A DNA stretch of 64,000 bases from Comamonas piscis (GCF_014109725.1 NZ_CP058554.1:3658001-3722000), one strand, 5' to 3'; counted from the first letter of the stretch, positions 8,211 to 17,424 are shown. The notes: generated from the sequence alone by a model not told the origin. Numbers and translations: made by a program.

Positions 8211-9200
8211 TCAATCGACCTTGAGCTTGGCCACCTTGGCCAGCTGCTGCCACAACGCCATGTCGTTCTTGACGACCTGGCTGAACTCGGTGGCCGACTT
8301 GTGCGCAGGGATCAGCATGTTCTGCTCGGCAAACTTGGCCTTCATCTCGGGGCTGCCCAGCGCCTGGCCCAGATCGGCATTGAGGCGGTCGATGATCTTG
8401 GGGTCGGTCTTGGCGGGAGCGAACACGCCATACCAGCCGTCGGCGTCAAAGGTGTAGCCCTGCTCGGTCAGGGTCGGCACATCCTGCAATGCAGGGCCGC
8501 GCGCGGAACCAGTGGCGCCCAGCGCACGCAGCTTGCCGCTGCGCACATGGGGAATCGGCGAGGCAATGTCCATAAAGCCCACGCCAATGGTGTTGGCCAG
8601 CAGATCGCCCAGCTCCACGGCGGTGCCCTTGTAGGGCACATGGGGCATGTCCAAGCCGTAATGGGCCTTGATGCCTTCCATCACCAGGTGGCCGGTGGAG
8701 CCACTGCCCCAGGAGCCATAGGCCAGGCGGCCCGGGTGGGCCTTGGCGTACTGCACCATGTCGGCCAGGTTCTTGAAGCCGGTCGCGGGGTTGGCCACCA
8801 GCAGCACACCCGCTGCACCCACCTGCGCCACGGGCGCCAGGTCGCGCATGGCGTCATAGGGCATCTTCGGTTGGATGATGGGGTTGATCGCAATCGACGA
8901 CGACGGCGAGAACAGCAAGGTATAGCCATCGGCCTGGGCCTTGGCCACATGGTCATTGCCGATGATGCCGTTGGCGCCGGCCTTGTTCTCGACGTAGAGG
9001 CTTTCCTTCAGCGTGGTCTGCAGCGGCGGCAGCAGCATGCGCGCAAAGATGTCGCCGCCCGATCCGGCCGGCCCCGGCACAATCATCCGGATCGCCTTGT
9101 TGGGCCAGGCCGTATTGGCCCAGGCCGTGCCGGTGCCCGCTGCGGCGAGCAGGCCTAGCAGCATCTGCCGGCGGTTGAAGTTTGCGCATGAATCGGTCAT
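8211..9200 (-). CDS. Bug/TctC family periplasmic solute receptor (2)
   Basis: A 329-residue Bug receptor with a signal peptide carrying an RRQ pair near its start (possibly Tat-compatible) and cleavage near AWANTAWP. Family blocks are RMIVPGPAGSGGDIFAR, YVENKAGANGIIGND and MPHVPYKGTAVELGDLLA. It is closely similar along its whole length to receptor 3 next to it, for instance both share FDADGWYGVF and GFMDIASP, so the two arose by tandem duplication. The start is the ATG at 9200, preceded by GGAGACAAAAA. Ligand is unknown, presumably a carboxylate linked to the upstream acyl-CoA pathway. Confidence 0.93.
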   Translation of the reverse strand: MTDSCANFNRRQMLLGLLAAAGTGTAWANTAWPNKAIRMIVPGPAGSGGDIFARMLLPPLQTTLKESLYVENKAGANGIIGNDHVAKAQADGYTLLFSPSSSIAINPIIQPKMPYDAMRDLAPVAQVGAAGVLLVANPATGFKNLADMVQYAKAHPGRLAYGSWGSGSTGHLVMEGIKAHYGLDMPHVPYKGTAVELGDLLANTIGVGFMDIASPIPHVRSGKLRALGATGSARGPALQDVPTLTEQGYTFDADGWYGVFAPAKTDPKIIDRLNADLGQALGSPEMKAKFAEQNMLIPAHKSATEFSQVVKNDMALWQQLAKVAKLKVD

Positions 9201-9274
9201 TTTTTGTCTCCTGTTGACTGCGGATAGCGGGCCCTTGCCACAGCTACCACCTGGTTCTATCGCTGGCATATCGC

Positions 9275-9306
9275 GGCTGCCCGGGCTTATCGCGCCCGGT
9301 GCAGCC
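9275..9306 (-). terminator. Hairpin between Bug receptors 3 and 2
   Basis: GGCTGC-CCGGGC at 9275-9286 pairs with GCCCGG-T-GCAGCC at 9294-9306, a 12-bp stem with one bulged base. It lies in the 119-bp gap between two minus-strand receptor genes. There is no T run, so partial termination or RNA processing is more likely than complete termination. Confidence 0.5.
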
Positions 9307-9319
9307 ACCAGCGCGTTCG

Positions 9320-10312
9320 TTACGACATCTTCAGATCGGCCAGCTTGGCCAGCCCACCCCAGACCTTCATATCGGACTGGATGGAGCGGGCAAACTCTGC
9401 CGCCGGTTTGACGGCAGGCAGGGCCATGTTCTGGTCTTCAAACTTTTTGCGGATATCGGCGCTCTGCGCCACCTGCACCAGAGCCTGGTTGAGGCGTTCC
9501 ACCATCTCGGGGTTGGAGGTGCCAGCGGGCAAAAACACGCCATACCAGCCGTCGGCATCAAACTTGAATCCCTGCTCGGTAAACGTGGCCACCTGCGGTG
9601 TGGCCGGTGCGCGCTGCGTGCCCGTTACGCCAACGGCCAGCAGCTTGCCATTGCGGATATGCGGCACGGGCGATGCGATGTCCATAAAGCCCATCGGAAT
9701 GTTGTTGCCGATGATGTCGGACAGCTCGGTGGACAGCGCCTTGTAGGGCACATGGTGGATGTCGATGCCGTAATGGGCCTTGAGGCCCTCCAGCGCCAGA
9801 TGGCCCGACGAGCCATTGCCCCAGGAGCCGCAGGACAGTTTGCCCGGATTGGCCTTGGCATAGCGCACCACGTCCGGCAAGGATGCAATGCCCGTCTCCG
9901 GGTTGGCCACCAGAAAAATGCCCGACAGCCCAATCTGGCCCACCGGCAGCAGATCGCGCTGCGTGTCATAGGGCAGCTTGGGCTGGATAAAGGGGTTGAT
10001 CACGATGGCCGACGACGGCGCAAACAACACCGTGTGCGCATCATTGCTTTTGACGACAAAGTCATTGGCAATGATGCCGTTGGCACCCACCTTGTTTTCT
10101 ACATAGAAGGGCTGGCCCAGCGCCGCCTGCAGGCCAGGCGCCAGCAGGCGGGCAAACACATCGCCGCCCGATCCGGGCGAGCTGGTCACCACCAGGCGCA
10201 CCGGCTTGCTGGGCCAGGGCACGGCCGCCCGCGCCAGGGGAAGTGCGGCAGGCAGTGCGGCAGCCACGGCCGCCATCAGCAGGGTACGGCGTTCGATACG
10301 CAGCGGGTTCAT
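9320..10312 (-). CDS. Bug/TctC family periplasmic solute receptor (3)
   Basis: A 330-residue receptor of the same family, with a signal peptide beginning MNPLRIERRTLLMAA that carries a twin arginine, then RLVVTSSPGSGGDVFAR, YVENKVGANGIIAND and HHVPYKALSTELSDIIG. I chose the ATG at 10312 because AAGGAG lies 6 nt upstream; an earlier in-frame ATG at 10339 would overlap the preceding gene. It is the first of three receptor genes at the distal end of the catabolic operon and the near-duplicate of receptor 2. Confidence 0.92.
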   Translation of the reverse strand: MNPLRIERRTLLMAAVAAALPAALPLARAAVPWPSKPVRLVVTSSPGSGGDVFARLLAPGLQAALGQPFYVENKVGANGIIANDFVVKSNDAHTVLFAPSSAIVINPFIQPKLPYDTQRDLLPVGQIGLSGIFLVANPETGIASLPDVVRYAKANPGKLSCGSWGNGSSGHLALEGLKAHYGIDIHHVPYKALSTELSDIIGNNIPMGFMDIASPVPHIRNGKLLAVGVTGTQRAPATPQVATFTEQGFKFDADGWYGVFLPAGTSNPEMVERLNQALVQVAQSADIRKKFEDQNMALPAVKPAAEFARSIQSDMKVWGGLAKLADLKMS

Positions 10313-10335
10313 ATTTGTCTCCTTGTAGTTCGATG

Positions 10336-11034
10336 TCATGCCGCCTCCAGCTCAGCCAGCACTGTGATGCCCAGCGCCGTGCCATGCACCGCCAGGTGTG
10401 CGCCCATCTGGATGACCTGCAGCACCGCTTCGCGCGCCACGCCCAGGCCATGGGCCTGCTGCAGCGCTGCGCGCAAGGCCTCGGGCTGGCTGGCGGTAAA
10501 GCAGGCATGCAGCGCAATGGTGACCAGGCAGCGCTCGCCAGCGCTCAGGCCCTTGCCGCTTTCTGCCGTGCTGGCCAGCGCCTGCAGATGGCCAAAATAG
10601 GCCGGGTCGATGGCCTGCAACCGTGCCCACAGGTCGGGCTGTTGGCCGTCCAATGTGCTGTCTGCCTCGGGTGGCAGACCATACACCTGGGCTACCTCGT
10701 CCAGCGCTGCCGCTGTCGCGCCTGCGCCTTGCAGGCAAACCAAGGTCAGCACATCCAGCAAGTCGTCATCGCTGGCGCCGCAGGCCAGGGCTTTTTGCAT
10801 ATGCAACTTCAAGCCGCTGGCAAACAAGTGGCTGGCTGATGCGTCGAGTGCCACATAGACCAGTTCCACCATGCGCTCGCTCAGCCCGCCGCTGCGCGCC
10901 GGGTAGCCGGCATAGTGGGCATAGGCCTGCAAAAACGCCGGGCGGCGGGCAAGCAGTTGCGCATTCCAGGGCCGCCAGTAGCCACGCTCCTGGCGGTACA
11001 AGGCTTCGACAACGGCGGTGTCCAGTTCAGCCAT
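10336..11034 (-). CDS. Carboxymuconolactone decarboxylase family protein
   Basis: A 232-residue protein made of two CMD/AhpD-like helical repeats (about residues 50-115 and 150-228). The redox CxxC of AhpD-type members is absent: the matching helices read SASHLFASGLKLHMQKALACG and IALHACFTASQPEALRAAL. It is therefore more likely a decarboxylase-like or isomerase-like enzyme, or a structural relative, than a peroxidase partner. The gene overlaps the upstream SDR by 8 bp, so it is translationally coupled in the catabolic operon. Substrate unknown. Confidence 0.8.
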   Translation of the reverse strand: MAELDTAVVEALYRQERGYWRPWNAQLLARRPAFLQAYAHYAGYPARSGGLSERMVELVYVALDASASHLFASGLKLHMQKALACGASDDDLLDVLTLVCLQGAGATAAALDEVAQVYGLPPEADSTLDGQQPDLWARLQAIDPAYFGHLQALASTAESGKGLSAGERCLVTIALHACFTASQPEALRAALQQAHGLGVAREAVLQVIQMGAHLAVHGTALGITVLAELEAA

Positions 11035-12301
11035 GCTGGCTCTCCTTGCTGCCTGAGATATCCAGGCTCTGCCCGGTCACAAACTGCGCCTGCGCACCGG
11101 TCAGAAAACGGACCAGCGGCAGCAGTTGCGCCACGGCCGCCCCCGTGGCCTGTTCAGGCGACAGCAGCAGCGCATTGATGCGCAGGCCCTGCGCTGCCCA
11201 TTCGCAGGCCAGGGTGGCGACCAGCATGCGCGCGGCAGCCAGCGCCGTCTGGTGCTGCCAGGTAGGCACATCATCGGGAGCGCTAGCCGGCAGCAGGAGC
11301 AGCAGGCTGGCATCGCGCGCATGGGCGGCTGCAAACTGCTGGCCGGCGCGCAGCACGGCCTCCACAAGATCGCCGCCAGCCAGCGCCTGCGTGCTGATCA
11401 GGCTCTGGCATGGCGCGGGCGTTGTCGCCACTTGCGCGCCGTCCTCCGCCTGCAGCGCTTGCAACCAAGCGCCATCACAGGCGGCATCGCTGCCCGGTTG
11501 CAGCTGCAGATGCAGCGGCGTCTGCAACGGAGCAGGCACGGCCGTACTCAGCGCGCAGCGGCTGCTGCCGCCGTAAATGCCCGATCCACCATCCACCGAC
11601 AGGACCTGGCCCGACAGCACACGGGCTTGGGGCTGCGCCAAAAACACCAGCGCGGCGGCCATTTCTTTGGGCTCGGCCAAGCGGCCCAGGGGGATCTTGG
11701 CAACGGCATCGGCCAGCGCCAGGCGGCCGGCATCCATCAGGCCTTGCACCAGCTCGGTACGCACAAAGCCAGGGCACAAGGTGCTCACACTCAGCTGGGG
11801 ATAGCGCCGCGCCAGGCTTTGCGACCAGGCGATCAGCCCGGCCTTGCTGGGGCTGTACAGCCCGCGCCAGGGAATGGCCTTGTGCCCCGCGCCGGAGGAC
11901 ACATTGACAATGCGCGCATCGGGCTTCAGGCTCGGCAGGCAGGTCTCGAACAAGGCCTGCGGCGCCTGCAGGTTCAGCCGCAGCAGGCGCTGCCACTGCG
12001 CGGGAGCCTGCTCGACCAGCGGCCGTCCGCTGCTGTCCGAGATACCGGCGTTGTTGACCAGGGCATCGAGCGCTGGCAGCGCAGCCAGTTGGCGGCCCAG
12101 TTGCGTCAGCGCCTGCGTATCGGTCAGGTCCAGCGCAAAGGCCTGCGCGCTGGCCGCACCCTGCGCCAGGCAGTGCTGGGGCAGCTCGGCAATCGCGGGG
12201 CTGATGTCGACCAGCAGGCAATCCCAGCCCTGCTGCGCAAACTGCAGCGCGGCAGCGCGGCCAATGCCGGAGGCAGCACCGGTGATCAAGACAGCGGGCA
12301 T
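11027..12301 (-). CDS. SDR oxidoreductase with a degenerate second SDR half
   Basis: A 424-residue protein. Residues 1 to about 240 form a complete classical short-chain dehydrogenase: cofactor loop TGAASGIGR, LVNNAG, and the YSPSK catalytic pair, ending with a normal QVLSVDGGSGIYGG. About 180 further residues follow. They resemble a second SDR that has lost its cofactor loop and catalytic residues but keeps the helix pattern (LAAARMLVATLACEWAAQGLRINALLLSPEQ) and a closing QFVTGQSLDISG. Fused or pseudo-duplicate SDRs of this kind are seen in catabolic clusters, and the inactive half may stabilise a dimer. It probably reduces or oxidises a hydroxyacyl-CoA or ring alcohol. Confidence 0.8.
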   Translation of the reverse strand: MPAVLITGAASGIGRAAALQFAQQGWDCLLVDISPAIAELPQHCLAQGAASAQAFALDLTDTQALTQLGRQLAALPALDALVNNAGISDSSGRPLVEQAPAQWQRLLRLNLQAPQALFETCLPSLKPDARIVNVSSGAGHKAIPWRGLYSPSKAGLIAWSQSLARRYPQLSVSTLCPGFVRTELVQGLMDAGRLALADAVAKIPLGRLAEPKEMAAALVFLAQPQARVLSGQVLSVDGGSGIYGGSSRCALSTAVPAPLQTPLHLQLQPGSDAACDGAWLQALQAEDGAQVATTPAPCQSLISTQALAGGDLVEAVLRAGQQFAAAHARDASLLLLLPASAPDDVPTWQHQTALAAARMLVATLACEWAAQGLRINALLLSPEQATGAAVAQLLPLVRFLTGAQAQFVTGQSLDISGSKESQHG

Positions 12302-12306
12302 AGGCT

Positions 12307-13077
12307 TCAGATATTGGTGAAGGTGATGCCGCCATCCACCACCAGCGCCTGCGCGGTGGTGAACTGCGCAGCATCGCTGGCCAGGAAGCAGATGGTGCCG
12401 GCAATGTCGTCCACCGTGCCCAGGCGCCCCATCGGCGTCTTGGCCACGCGGCCGGCATCGCGCTCGGCATTGCGATTGCGTTGCGTGCCCTCGGTCGGCA
12501 CGGCCGAGGGGCAGACCGCATTGACGCGGATATTGCGCTCGCCCAGCTCCGCCGCCGCAGCGCGGGTAATGCCCAGCACACCAGCCTTGATGCCCGAATA
12601 CACCATCGAGCTGCCGGCCGAGCGCAGCGCCGCGACCGAGGCCACATTGATGATGGCGCCACCGCGCTCCGCATCCATGCGGGCAGCGGCGGCCTGGATG
12701 CCCCAGAGCACCGCCTTGAAGCCGATATCCAGCATGCGGTCCACCGTCTCAGGCATGATCTCGCCGACCGATTGGTAGCGCACCCAGGCGGCGTTGTTGA
12801 CCAGGATGTCCAGCCGCTGGTGGCGGGCATAGGCCTCATCCACGGCGGCGGTCATCTCTTCCCGCGTGGCCACGTTCTTCACCACGCCAAAGGCCTGGCC
12901 GCCCTGCGCGGTGATCGCGGCCACGGTTTCTTCAACCAGCGCATCCTTCAAATCATTCACCCCCACCACGGCACCGCGGGCTGCCAGTTGCAGCGCCGTG
13001 GCGCGGCCAATACCGGCGCCTGCACCGGTGATCAGGGCCACGCGGCCTTCCATATCTCTCAGCATCGCCTTTGTCAT
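12307..13077 (-). CDS. SDR family NAD(P)-dependent oxidoreductase
   Basis: A 256-residue classical SDR with TGAGAGIGR (about residues 17-25), LVNNAA, the active site YSGIK at the position of YxxxK, and a C-terminal ALVVDGGIT. The ATG overlaps the stop of the preceding acyl-CoA dehydrogenase by 4 bp (ATGA). By context it is probably a 3-hydroxyacyl-CoA or cyclic alcohol dehydrogenase in the same pathway; the sequence alone does not decide. Confidence 0.9.
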   Translation of the reverse strand: MTKAMLRDMEGRVALITGAGAGIGRATALQLAARGAVVGVNDLKDALVEETVAAITAQGGQAFGVVKNVATREEMTAAVDEAYARHQRLDILVNNAAWVRYQSVGEIMPETVDRMLDIGFKAVLWGIQAAAARMDAERGGAIINVASVAALRSAGSSMVYSGIKAGVLGITRAAAAELGERNIRVNAVCPSAVPTEGTQRNRNAERDAGRVAKTPMGRLGTVDDIAGTICFLASDAAQFTTAQALVVDGGITFTNI

Positions 13078-14045
13078 TGCGTCACCTCACAGCGGTCGAT
13101 AAAGTCTGCGCCCACAGCGCGCATCAGTGCGCCTGCACCCAGGCAGGCGTCCAGCTTTTTGTGCTCGCGCAGGCTGCGGTGCAAGCCCAGCTCCCAGGTA
13201 AAGCCCATGCCGCCATGCAGGTGGATGGCTTTTTCCAGCACCCAGGCGCCCTGGCTCAAGGCGGCGGCCAAGGCGCTGTCCGCCTCGCGGGGGGCATCGC
13301 ATCCATCCGCACGCTGGGCGCGCCAGGCCTGGGCACTCGATGCCTCCAGCAGCAGGCGCATGCGCGCCAGGTGGTGGCGCACCGCCTGCTTGGCCGACAG
13401 CGGCCGGCCAAACTGCACGCGGGCCTGCAGGTAATCGGCAGTGCGCTCCAGCGCGCCGGCGCAAAGGCCGTTCACATACTCGGCCCAGAGCAGCTTGATA
13501 TCCGCACAAAAGGCCTGCGACTGCTCTGCGTCCAGGGTCAGCAACGGCGTGGCGCCGGTGGTTGATACCCACAGCTGGGGCACTTCCGGGTCCAGCATTT
13601 CTTCGGCCTGGCAGCGCAAGGCCGCCTTGTCGTAGAGCGCAAAACCGGCATCGGTCTGCACCAGCACATAGTCGGCCTGCAGGCCATTGCGCGCCACCCC
13701 GCTCCAGTCGCCAGCGGCCTGCGCAGCCATCACCACGCACAGCGATTTCTCGCCGCGCAGCAGCTGGCCACCGGCTTCCGTGCCCTGCAATGCCTTGCTG
13801 GCGGGAATCTGCTCGGGCAAGGGGTAGGACAGTTGCATCTGCCCTGCTACCCGCACCACCGGCATCGCAAATGCCAGCGGCAGGCCCAGGCCACCCTGCG
13901 CCTCATCGGCGCAGATACCAAACAGGCCAGCATCGGCCATGGCGGCGGCCGCCTCGGCCGGGCCTTGCCCTTGCAGCGCTGCGATGACCGCCTGCGCCGC
14001 CTGCCCAAACTCCTCGGGCTGCAGCTCTTCACTTTGCATCGTCAT
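13074..14045 (-). CDS. Acyl-CoA dehydrogenase, small subunit type
   Basis: A 323-residue acyl-CoA dehydrogenase-like protein, shorter than the usual 380-410, with a weak N-terminal domain and a recognisable C-terminal helical domain (FGRPLSAKQAVRHHLARM, then HLHGGMGFTWELGLHR). It lies next to a full-length acyl-CoA dehydrogenase gene, the arrangement of the heteromeric pairs known from pimeloyl-CoA (PimC/PimD) and steroid side-chain (ChsE) degradation. I infer that the two form one complex. The gene is coupled to the SDR behind it by a 4-bp overlap. Confidence 0.85.
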   Translation of the reverse strand: MTMQSEELQPEEFGQAAQAVIAALQGQGPAEAAAAMADAGLFGICADEAQGGLGLPLAFAMPVVRVAGQMQLSYPLPEQIPASKALQGTEAGGQLLRGEKSLCVVMAAQAAGDWSGVARNGLQADYVLVQTDAGFALYDKAALRCQAEEMLDPEVPQLWVSTTGATPLLTLDAEQSQAFCADIKLLWAEYVNGLCAGALERTADYLQARVQFGRPLSAKQAVRHHLARMRLLLEASSAQAWRAQRADGCDAPREADSALAAALSQGAWVLEKAIHLHGGMGFTWELGLHRSLREHKKLDACLGAGALMRAVGADFIDRCEVTQ

Positions 14046-14049
14046 CCCC

Positions 14050-15249
14050 TCAGTCCTTGGTCAGCTGTTGAATGCGCTGGGCAATGACATCCAGCTGCAC
14101 TTCGGTGGTCCCGGCATAGATGCTCTCGGCGCGCGAGAACAGGTAAGCCTGCGTGAAATGGGCCTTGGCGCGTTGCGCCAGTGCGCTGTGGCCAGGGTTG
14201 ATATCGGCCACCATCGACAACGCCAGCGAGGCAAAGGCCTGGTGGCATTCCGACCAGTAGAGCTTGGTCAGCGACCCGCGCGCACCAATCGGCTCGCCGG
14301 CCTGGAGCTGCTCCACACTGCGCTCGACCAGGCCCTTGAGGCCATCGATCTGGCTGACCACCTGGCCCACCGCCTGGCGCAGGCCCGGCTCTTGCAAGCG
14401 GCCACGCAGGGCGGGCTCTGACTGGTAGGCCCGCACCAGCTGGCGCAGCTCGCACTCAAAACGCCAGGCGCGGTACATGCGGTTGGTGGCGCGCTCGATC
14501 GACAGCACGCGGATAGCGGCGCTCCAGCCCTCGTCGGCCGCGCCCAGGCGGGCCGAATCGGGCACGCGCACCTGGTCAAAAAACACCTCGGCAAAGGACT
14601 GCTTGTTGTCGATGGAGCGGATCGGCACCACGCGGATGCCCGGCGTGTCCATCGGCACCGCAAACATCAGCAGGCCCCGGTGCTTGTCGGCCACCGTGCC
14701 GGTGCGGGTCAGCAGCAGGCAGTAATGGGCCTTGGCGGCGCCGCTGGTCCAGATCTTCTGGCCCTGGATCAGCCAGTCATCGCCATCGGGCGTGGCCTTG
14801 GTGCGCAGCCGCGCCAGGTCCGATCCGGCCTCGGGCTCGGAAAAGCCCTGGCACCAGTACTCGCGCATCTCCAGAATCGCCGGCAGAAAAGCCTGTTTTT
14901 GCGCCTCGGTGCCCACCGCCATGATGATGGGGCCGGCCAGCTCCTTGCCGATCGAGCTGACGCTCTCGGGCATGGCCAGCGCGCCCACTTCCTTGTTCAC
15001 CGCCAGGTGTTCGCGCAGGCTCAGGCCATGGCCGCCATAGGCGGTCGGCCAGGTCATGCCGGCCAGGCCCACCTGGTACATGCGCGCTTCCCAGTCGCGA
15101 CACTCGTCCAGGCTGGGCGTGCGGTAGTCCACGCTGTCGGCGCGCATATGGGCAGGCAAATGGCTGTGCAGCCATTCACGCGCATATTGCCGGTAGGCAC
15201 CCGGGCCCGATGCGGCATCGGGGCGGGCGAAATTCTCTTCCTGTTTCAT
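14050..15249 (-). CDS. Acyl-CoA dehydrogenase, large subunit type
   Basis: About 399 residues with the full acyl-CoA dehydrogenase fold: the FAD/substrate motifs WCQGFSEPEAGSDLA and KIWTSGAAKAHYC, the substrate-loop block VRVPDSARLGAADEGW, and a C-terminal FSRAESIYAGTTEVQLDVIAQ that binds FAD across the dimer. It introduces a 2,3 double bond into an acyl-CoA and passes electrons to electron-transfer flavoprotein. Start chosen at MKQEENF (15249), which fits the family's N-terminus; an ATG at 15285 is possible but abuts the upstream gene. The neighbour at 13074 is probably its partner subunit. Confidence 0.92.
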   Translation of the reverse strand: MKQEENFARPDAASGPGAYRQYAREWLHSHLPAHMRADSVDYRTPSLDECRDWEARMYQVGLAGMTWPTAYGGHGLSLREHLAVNKEVGALAMPESVSSIGKELAGPIIMAVGTEAQKQAFLPAILEMREYWCQGFSEPEAGSDLARLRTKATPDGDDWLIQGQKIWTSGAAKAHYCLLLTRTGTVADKHRGLLMFAVPMDTPGIRVVPIRSIDNKQSFAEVFFDQVRVPDSARLGAADEGWSAAIRVLSIERATNRMYRAWRFECELRQLVRAYQSEPALRGRLQEPGLRQAVGQVVSQIDGLKGLVERSVEQLQAGEPIGARGSLTKLYWSECHQAFASLALSMVADINPGHSALAQRAKAHFTQAYLFSRAESIYAGTTEVQLDVIAQRIQQLTKD

Positions 15250-15286
15250 CGCATAGTTCCGATCAAAGTCTCCGTGGCGCTGCACA

Positions 15287-17422
15287 TCAGGCCTGCGGCC
15301 GGGCCGCCACCATCAGGGCATCAACCGCAATCACGCCCTCGCCGGCGGGCTGGACCAGCACCGGGTTCAGGTCGATCTCTGCGATCTCGCCGGCATAGGC
15401 CAGCGCCAGCTCCGACAGGCGCGCCACTGTGGCGGCCATGGCCTGCACATCGGCAGCGGGCTGGCCGCGCACCCCTTGCAGCAGCGGGTAGAGCTTGAGC
15501 GAGGCGATCATCTGCAGCGCCTCGGCCTGCGTCACCGGTGCCACCTGCACCGCCACGTCTTTCAGCACCTCGGCATAGATGCCGCCCATGCCCACCATCA
15601 CCACCGGGCCAAAGGCCGCGTCATGCGATATGCCGGTGATCATCTCCACACCGCCACCCACCATCGGCGCCACCAGCACGCCGTCGATCTGCGCCTGCGG
15701 CGCGCGCTCGGCCACCCGCGCCAGCAGCTGTGCATGGGCCGTGCGGGCCTGCGCGGCGCTGCGGATGTTGAGTTCCACGCCACCGACTTCGGTCTTGTGG
15801 GCAATGTCGGGCGAGACAATCTTGAACACCACCGGAAAACCGATCTGCTCGGCAGCGGCCACCGCCGCATCGGCGGACTGCACCACCTGCTCCTGCGTCA
15901 CCGGCACACCGGCCCGCGCCAAAAAGGCCTTGGCGTGGAACTCGTTGCGGAAGACCTGGGCATCCAGCGGCTCCCAGTTCTGCGCGGCAGCGGGCACGGT
16001 TGGGGGCTGGCCCAGCGTCTGGCCCAGGCGCACCATACCGGCCAGCCCACGGGCTGCCGCATCAATGGTCGGGAAGATCGCAATGCCCGCATTGGCAATG
16101 CGCTCGGTCACATCGGCAGGGCCCTGGCCAATCAGCACAATCAGGCGATCGGGGTAGTCGCGCCGGATCTGGGCCAAGGCCTCCTGGTACACACCGCTCA
16201 AACGCGGGTTGTGCAAGGACAACGACAGCAGCAGTACCAGGGTGCTGCGCGATGCGTCTTCCAGCAAGGCCGTCAGCAGCTTGTACAAGATATCGGGCCG
16301 GCTGGACATCTGCGCCGTGGCATCCACCGGGTTGCGGGTGCCGGCCACCGGCACGGCTTCCTGGATACGGGCACGGGTGGCGTCGGACAGCTCGGGCAGG
16401 TCCAGGCCCGCCTGCACCATCGCATCGGCCATCATCACGCCAAAGCCGCCCGATGCTGCCACCAGGGTTACGCCTCGGTTGCGCGGCAGCAGTGCCTGTG
16501 GCACCACCGACAGCGCCGCCGTCAGCTCCACCATGTCTTCGATGGACTGCACCGTCAGCGCACCGGCGCGGGTCAGCGCCGCTTCGATCACCGCATTCGA
16601 TCCGGTCAGCGCGCCGGTGTGCGAAGCAGCCGCCGCCTGGCCTTGCTCGGTCGCGCCAATCTTGAGCACCACGACCACCTTGCCGGCGGCGCGGGCCGCT
16701 TCCAATGCCTGCAGCAGCTTGCTGCCATCGCGGCAGGTTTCCATGCAGCACAGGATGATGCGGGTCTGGCTGTCACGGGCCAGCGCGGCAATGCCGTCGG
16801 CAATGTCCACATCGGCCTCATTGCCGGTTGCCATAAAGCGGCTGATGCCCATGCCCCGGCGCACCACTGACTGCATCGTGAAGCTGCCCAGGTTGCCCGA
16901 CTGCGAGACGATGCCCACATGGCCAGCGGCCGGCAGCTTCTCTTCCAGCGCGACCGAGAACGTGCCAATCACCCGCTCCTCAATACCCACCGCGCCCAGA
17001 CAGTTGGGGCCCAGCACGCGGATCTGGCGCTCACGCGCAATCTGGCTCAGCTGCCGCTGCAGCGCAGCGCCCTCCTCCCCGGCTTCTATAAATCCGGACG
17101 ACAGCACAATCGCGGCCAGCACCCCTTTGTCGGCGCAGTCGCTCAGCGCAGCGGGCGCCATGGCAGCCGGCACCGCGATGATGGCCAGCTCAGGCACCTG
17201 CGGCACATCGCGCACGCTGGTATAGGCGGGCAGCGACTGGATGCTGCCCCCCTTGGGGTTGACCGGGAACAGCGCGCCGGCAAAGCCATGCTTTTTGAGC
17301 AGATGCAGCGGCCGCCCACCAATCTTGGTCGGATCATCGGAGGCACCGATGATGGCAATCGCGCGCGCATTGAAAAACGGATCAAGACCTGCACCGGGCT
17401 GCAGGCGGGTGGTTTGCAGCAT
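15287..17422 (-). CDS. NDP-forming acyl-CoA synthetase (acetate-CoA ligase family)
   Basis: A 711-residue fused enzyme. The CoA-binding domain (about 10-140) opens FFNARAIAIIGASDDPTKIGG, the succinyl-CoA-synthetase-like flavodoxin domains follow and include SHTGALTG, where the conserved histidine is expected to be phosphorylated. An ATP-grasp domain occupies about 480-711 (AKAFLARAGVPVT, VFKIVSPDIAHKTEVGG, EIDLNPVLV). It ligates a carboxylic acid to CoA with ATP, giving ADP and phosphate, and so should activate the pathway substrate. It sits 2 bp after the enoyl-CoA hydratase gene. Confidence 0.92.
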   Translation of the reverse strand: MLQTTRLQPGAGLDPFFNARAIAIIGASDDPTKIGGRPLHLLKKHGFAGALFPVNPKGGSIQSLPAYTSVRDVPQVPELAIIAVPAAMAPAALSDCADKGVLAAIVLSSGFIEAGEEGAALQRQLSQIARERQIRVLGPNCLGAVGIEERVIGTFSVALEEKLPAAGHVGIVSQSGNLGSFTMQSVVRRGMGISRFMATGNEADVDIADGIAALARDSQTRIILCCMETCRDGSKLLQALEAARAAGKVVVVLKIGATEQGQAAAASHTGALTGSNAVIEAALTRAGALTVQSIEDMVELTAALSVVPQALLPRNRGVTLVAASGGFGVMMADAMVQAGLDLPELSDATRARIQEAVPVAGTRNPVDATAQMSSRPDILYKLLTALLEDASRSTLVLLLSLSLHNPRLSGVYQEALAQIRRDYPDRLIVLIGQGPADVTERIANAGIAIFPTIDAAARGLAGMVRLGQTLGQPPTVPAAAQNWEPLDAQVFRNEFHAKAFLARAGVPVTQEQVVQSADAAVAAAEQIGFPVVFKIVSPDIAHKTEVGGVELNIRSAAQARTAHAQLLARVAERAPQAQIDGVLVAPMVGGGVEMITGISHDAAFGPVVMVGMGGIYAEVLKDVAVQVAPVTQAEALQMIASLKLYPLLQGVRGQPAADVQAMAATVARLSELALAYAGEIAEIDLNPVLVQPAGEGVIAVDALMVAARPQA

Positions 17423-17424
17423 GC

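Noticed and set aside
11126..12778. 550-codon plus-strand frame opposite two SDR genes
   Set aside because: Complement of two coupled SDR genes with intact catalytic motifs; translation is Arg/Gln/His-rich.
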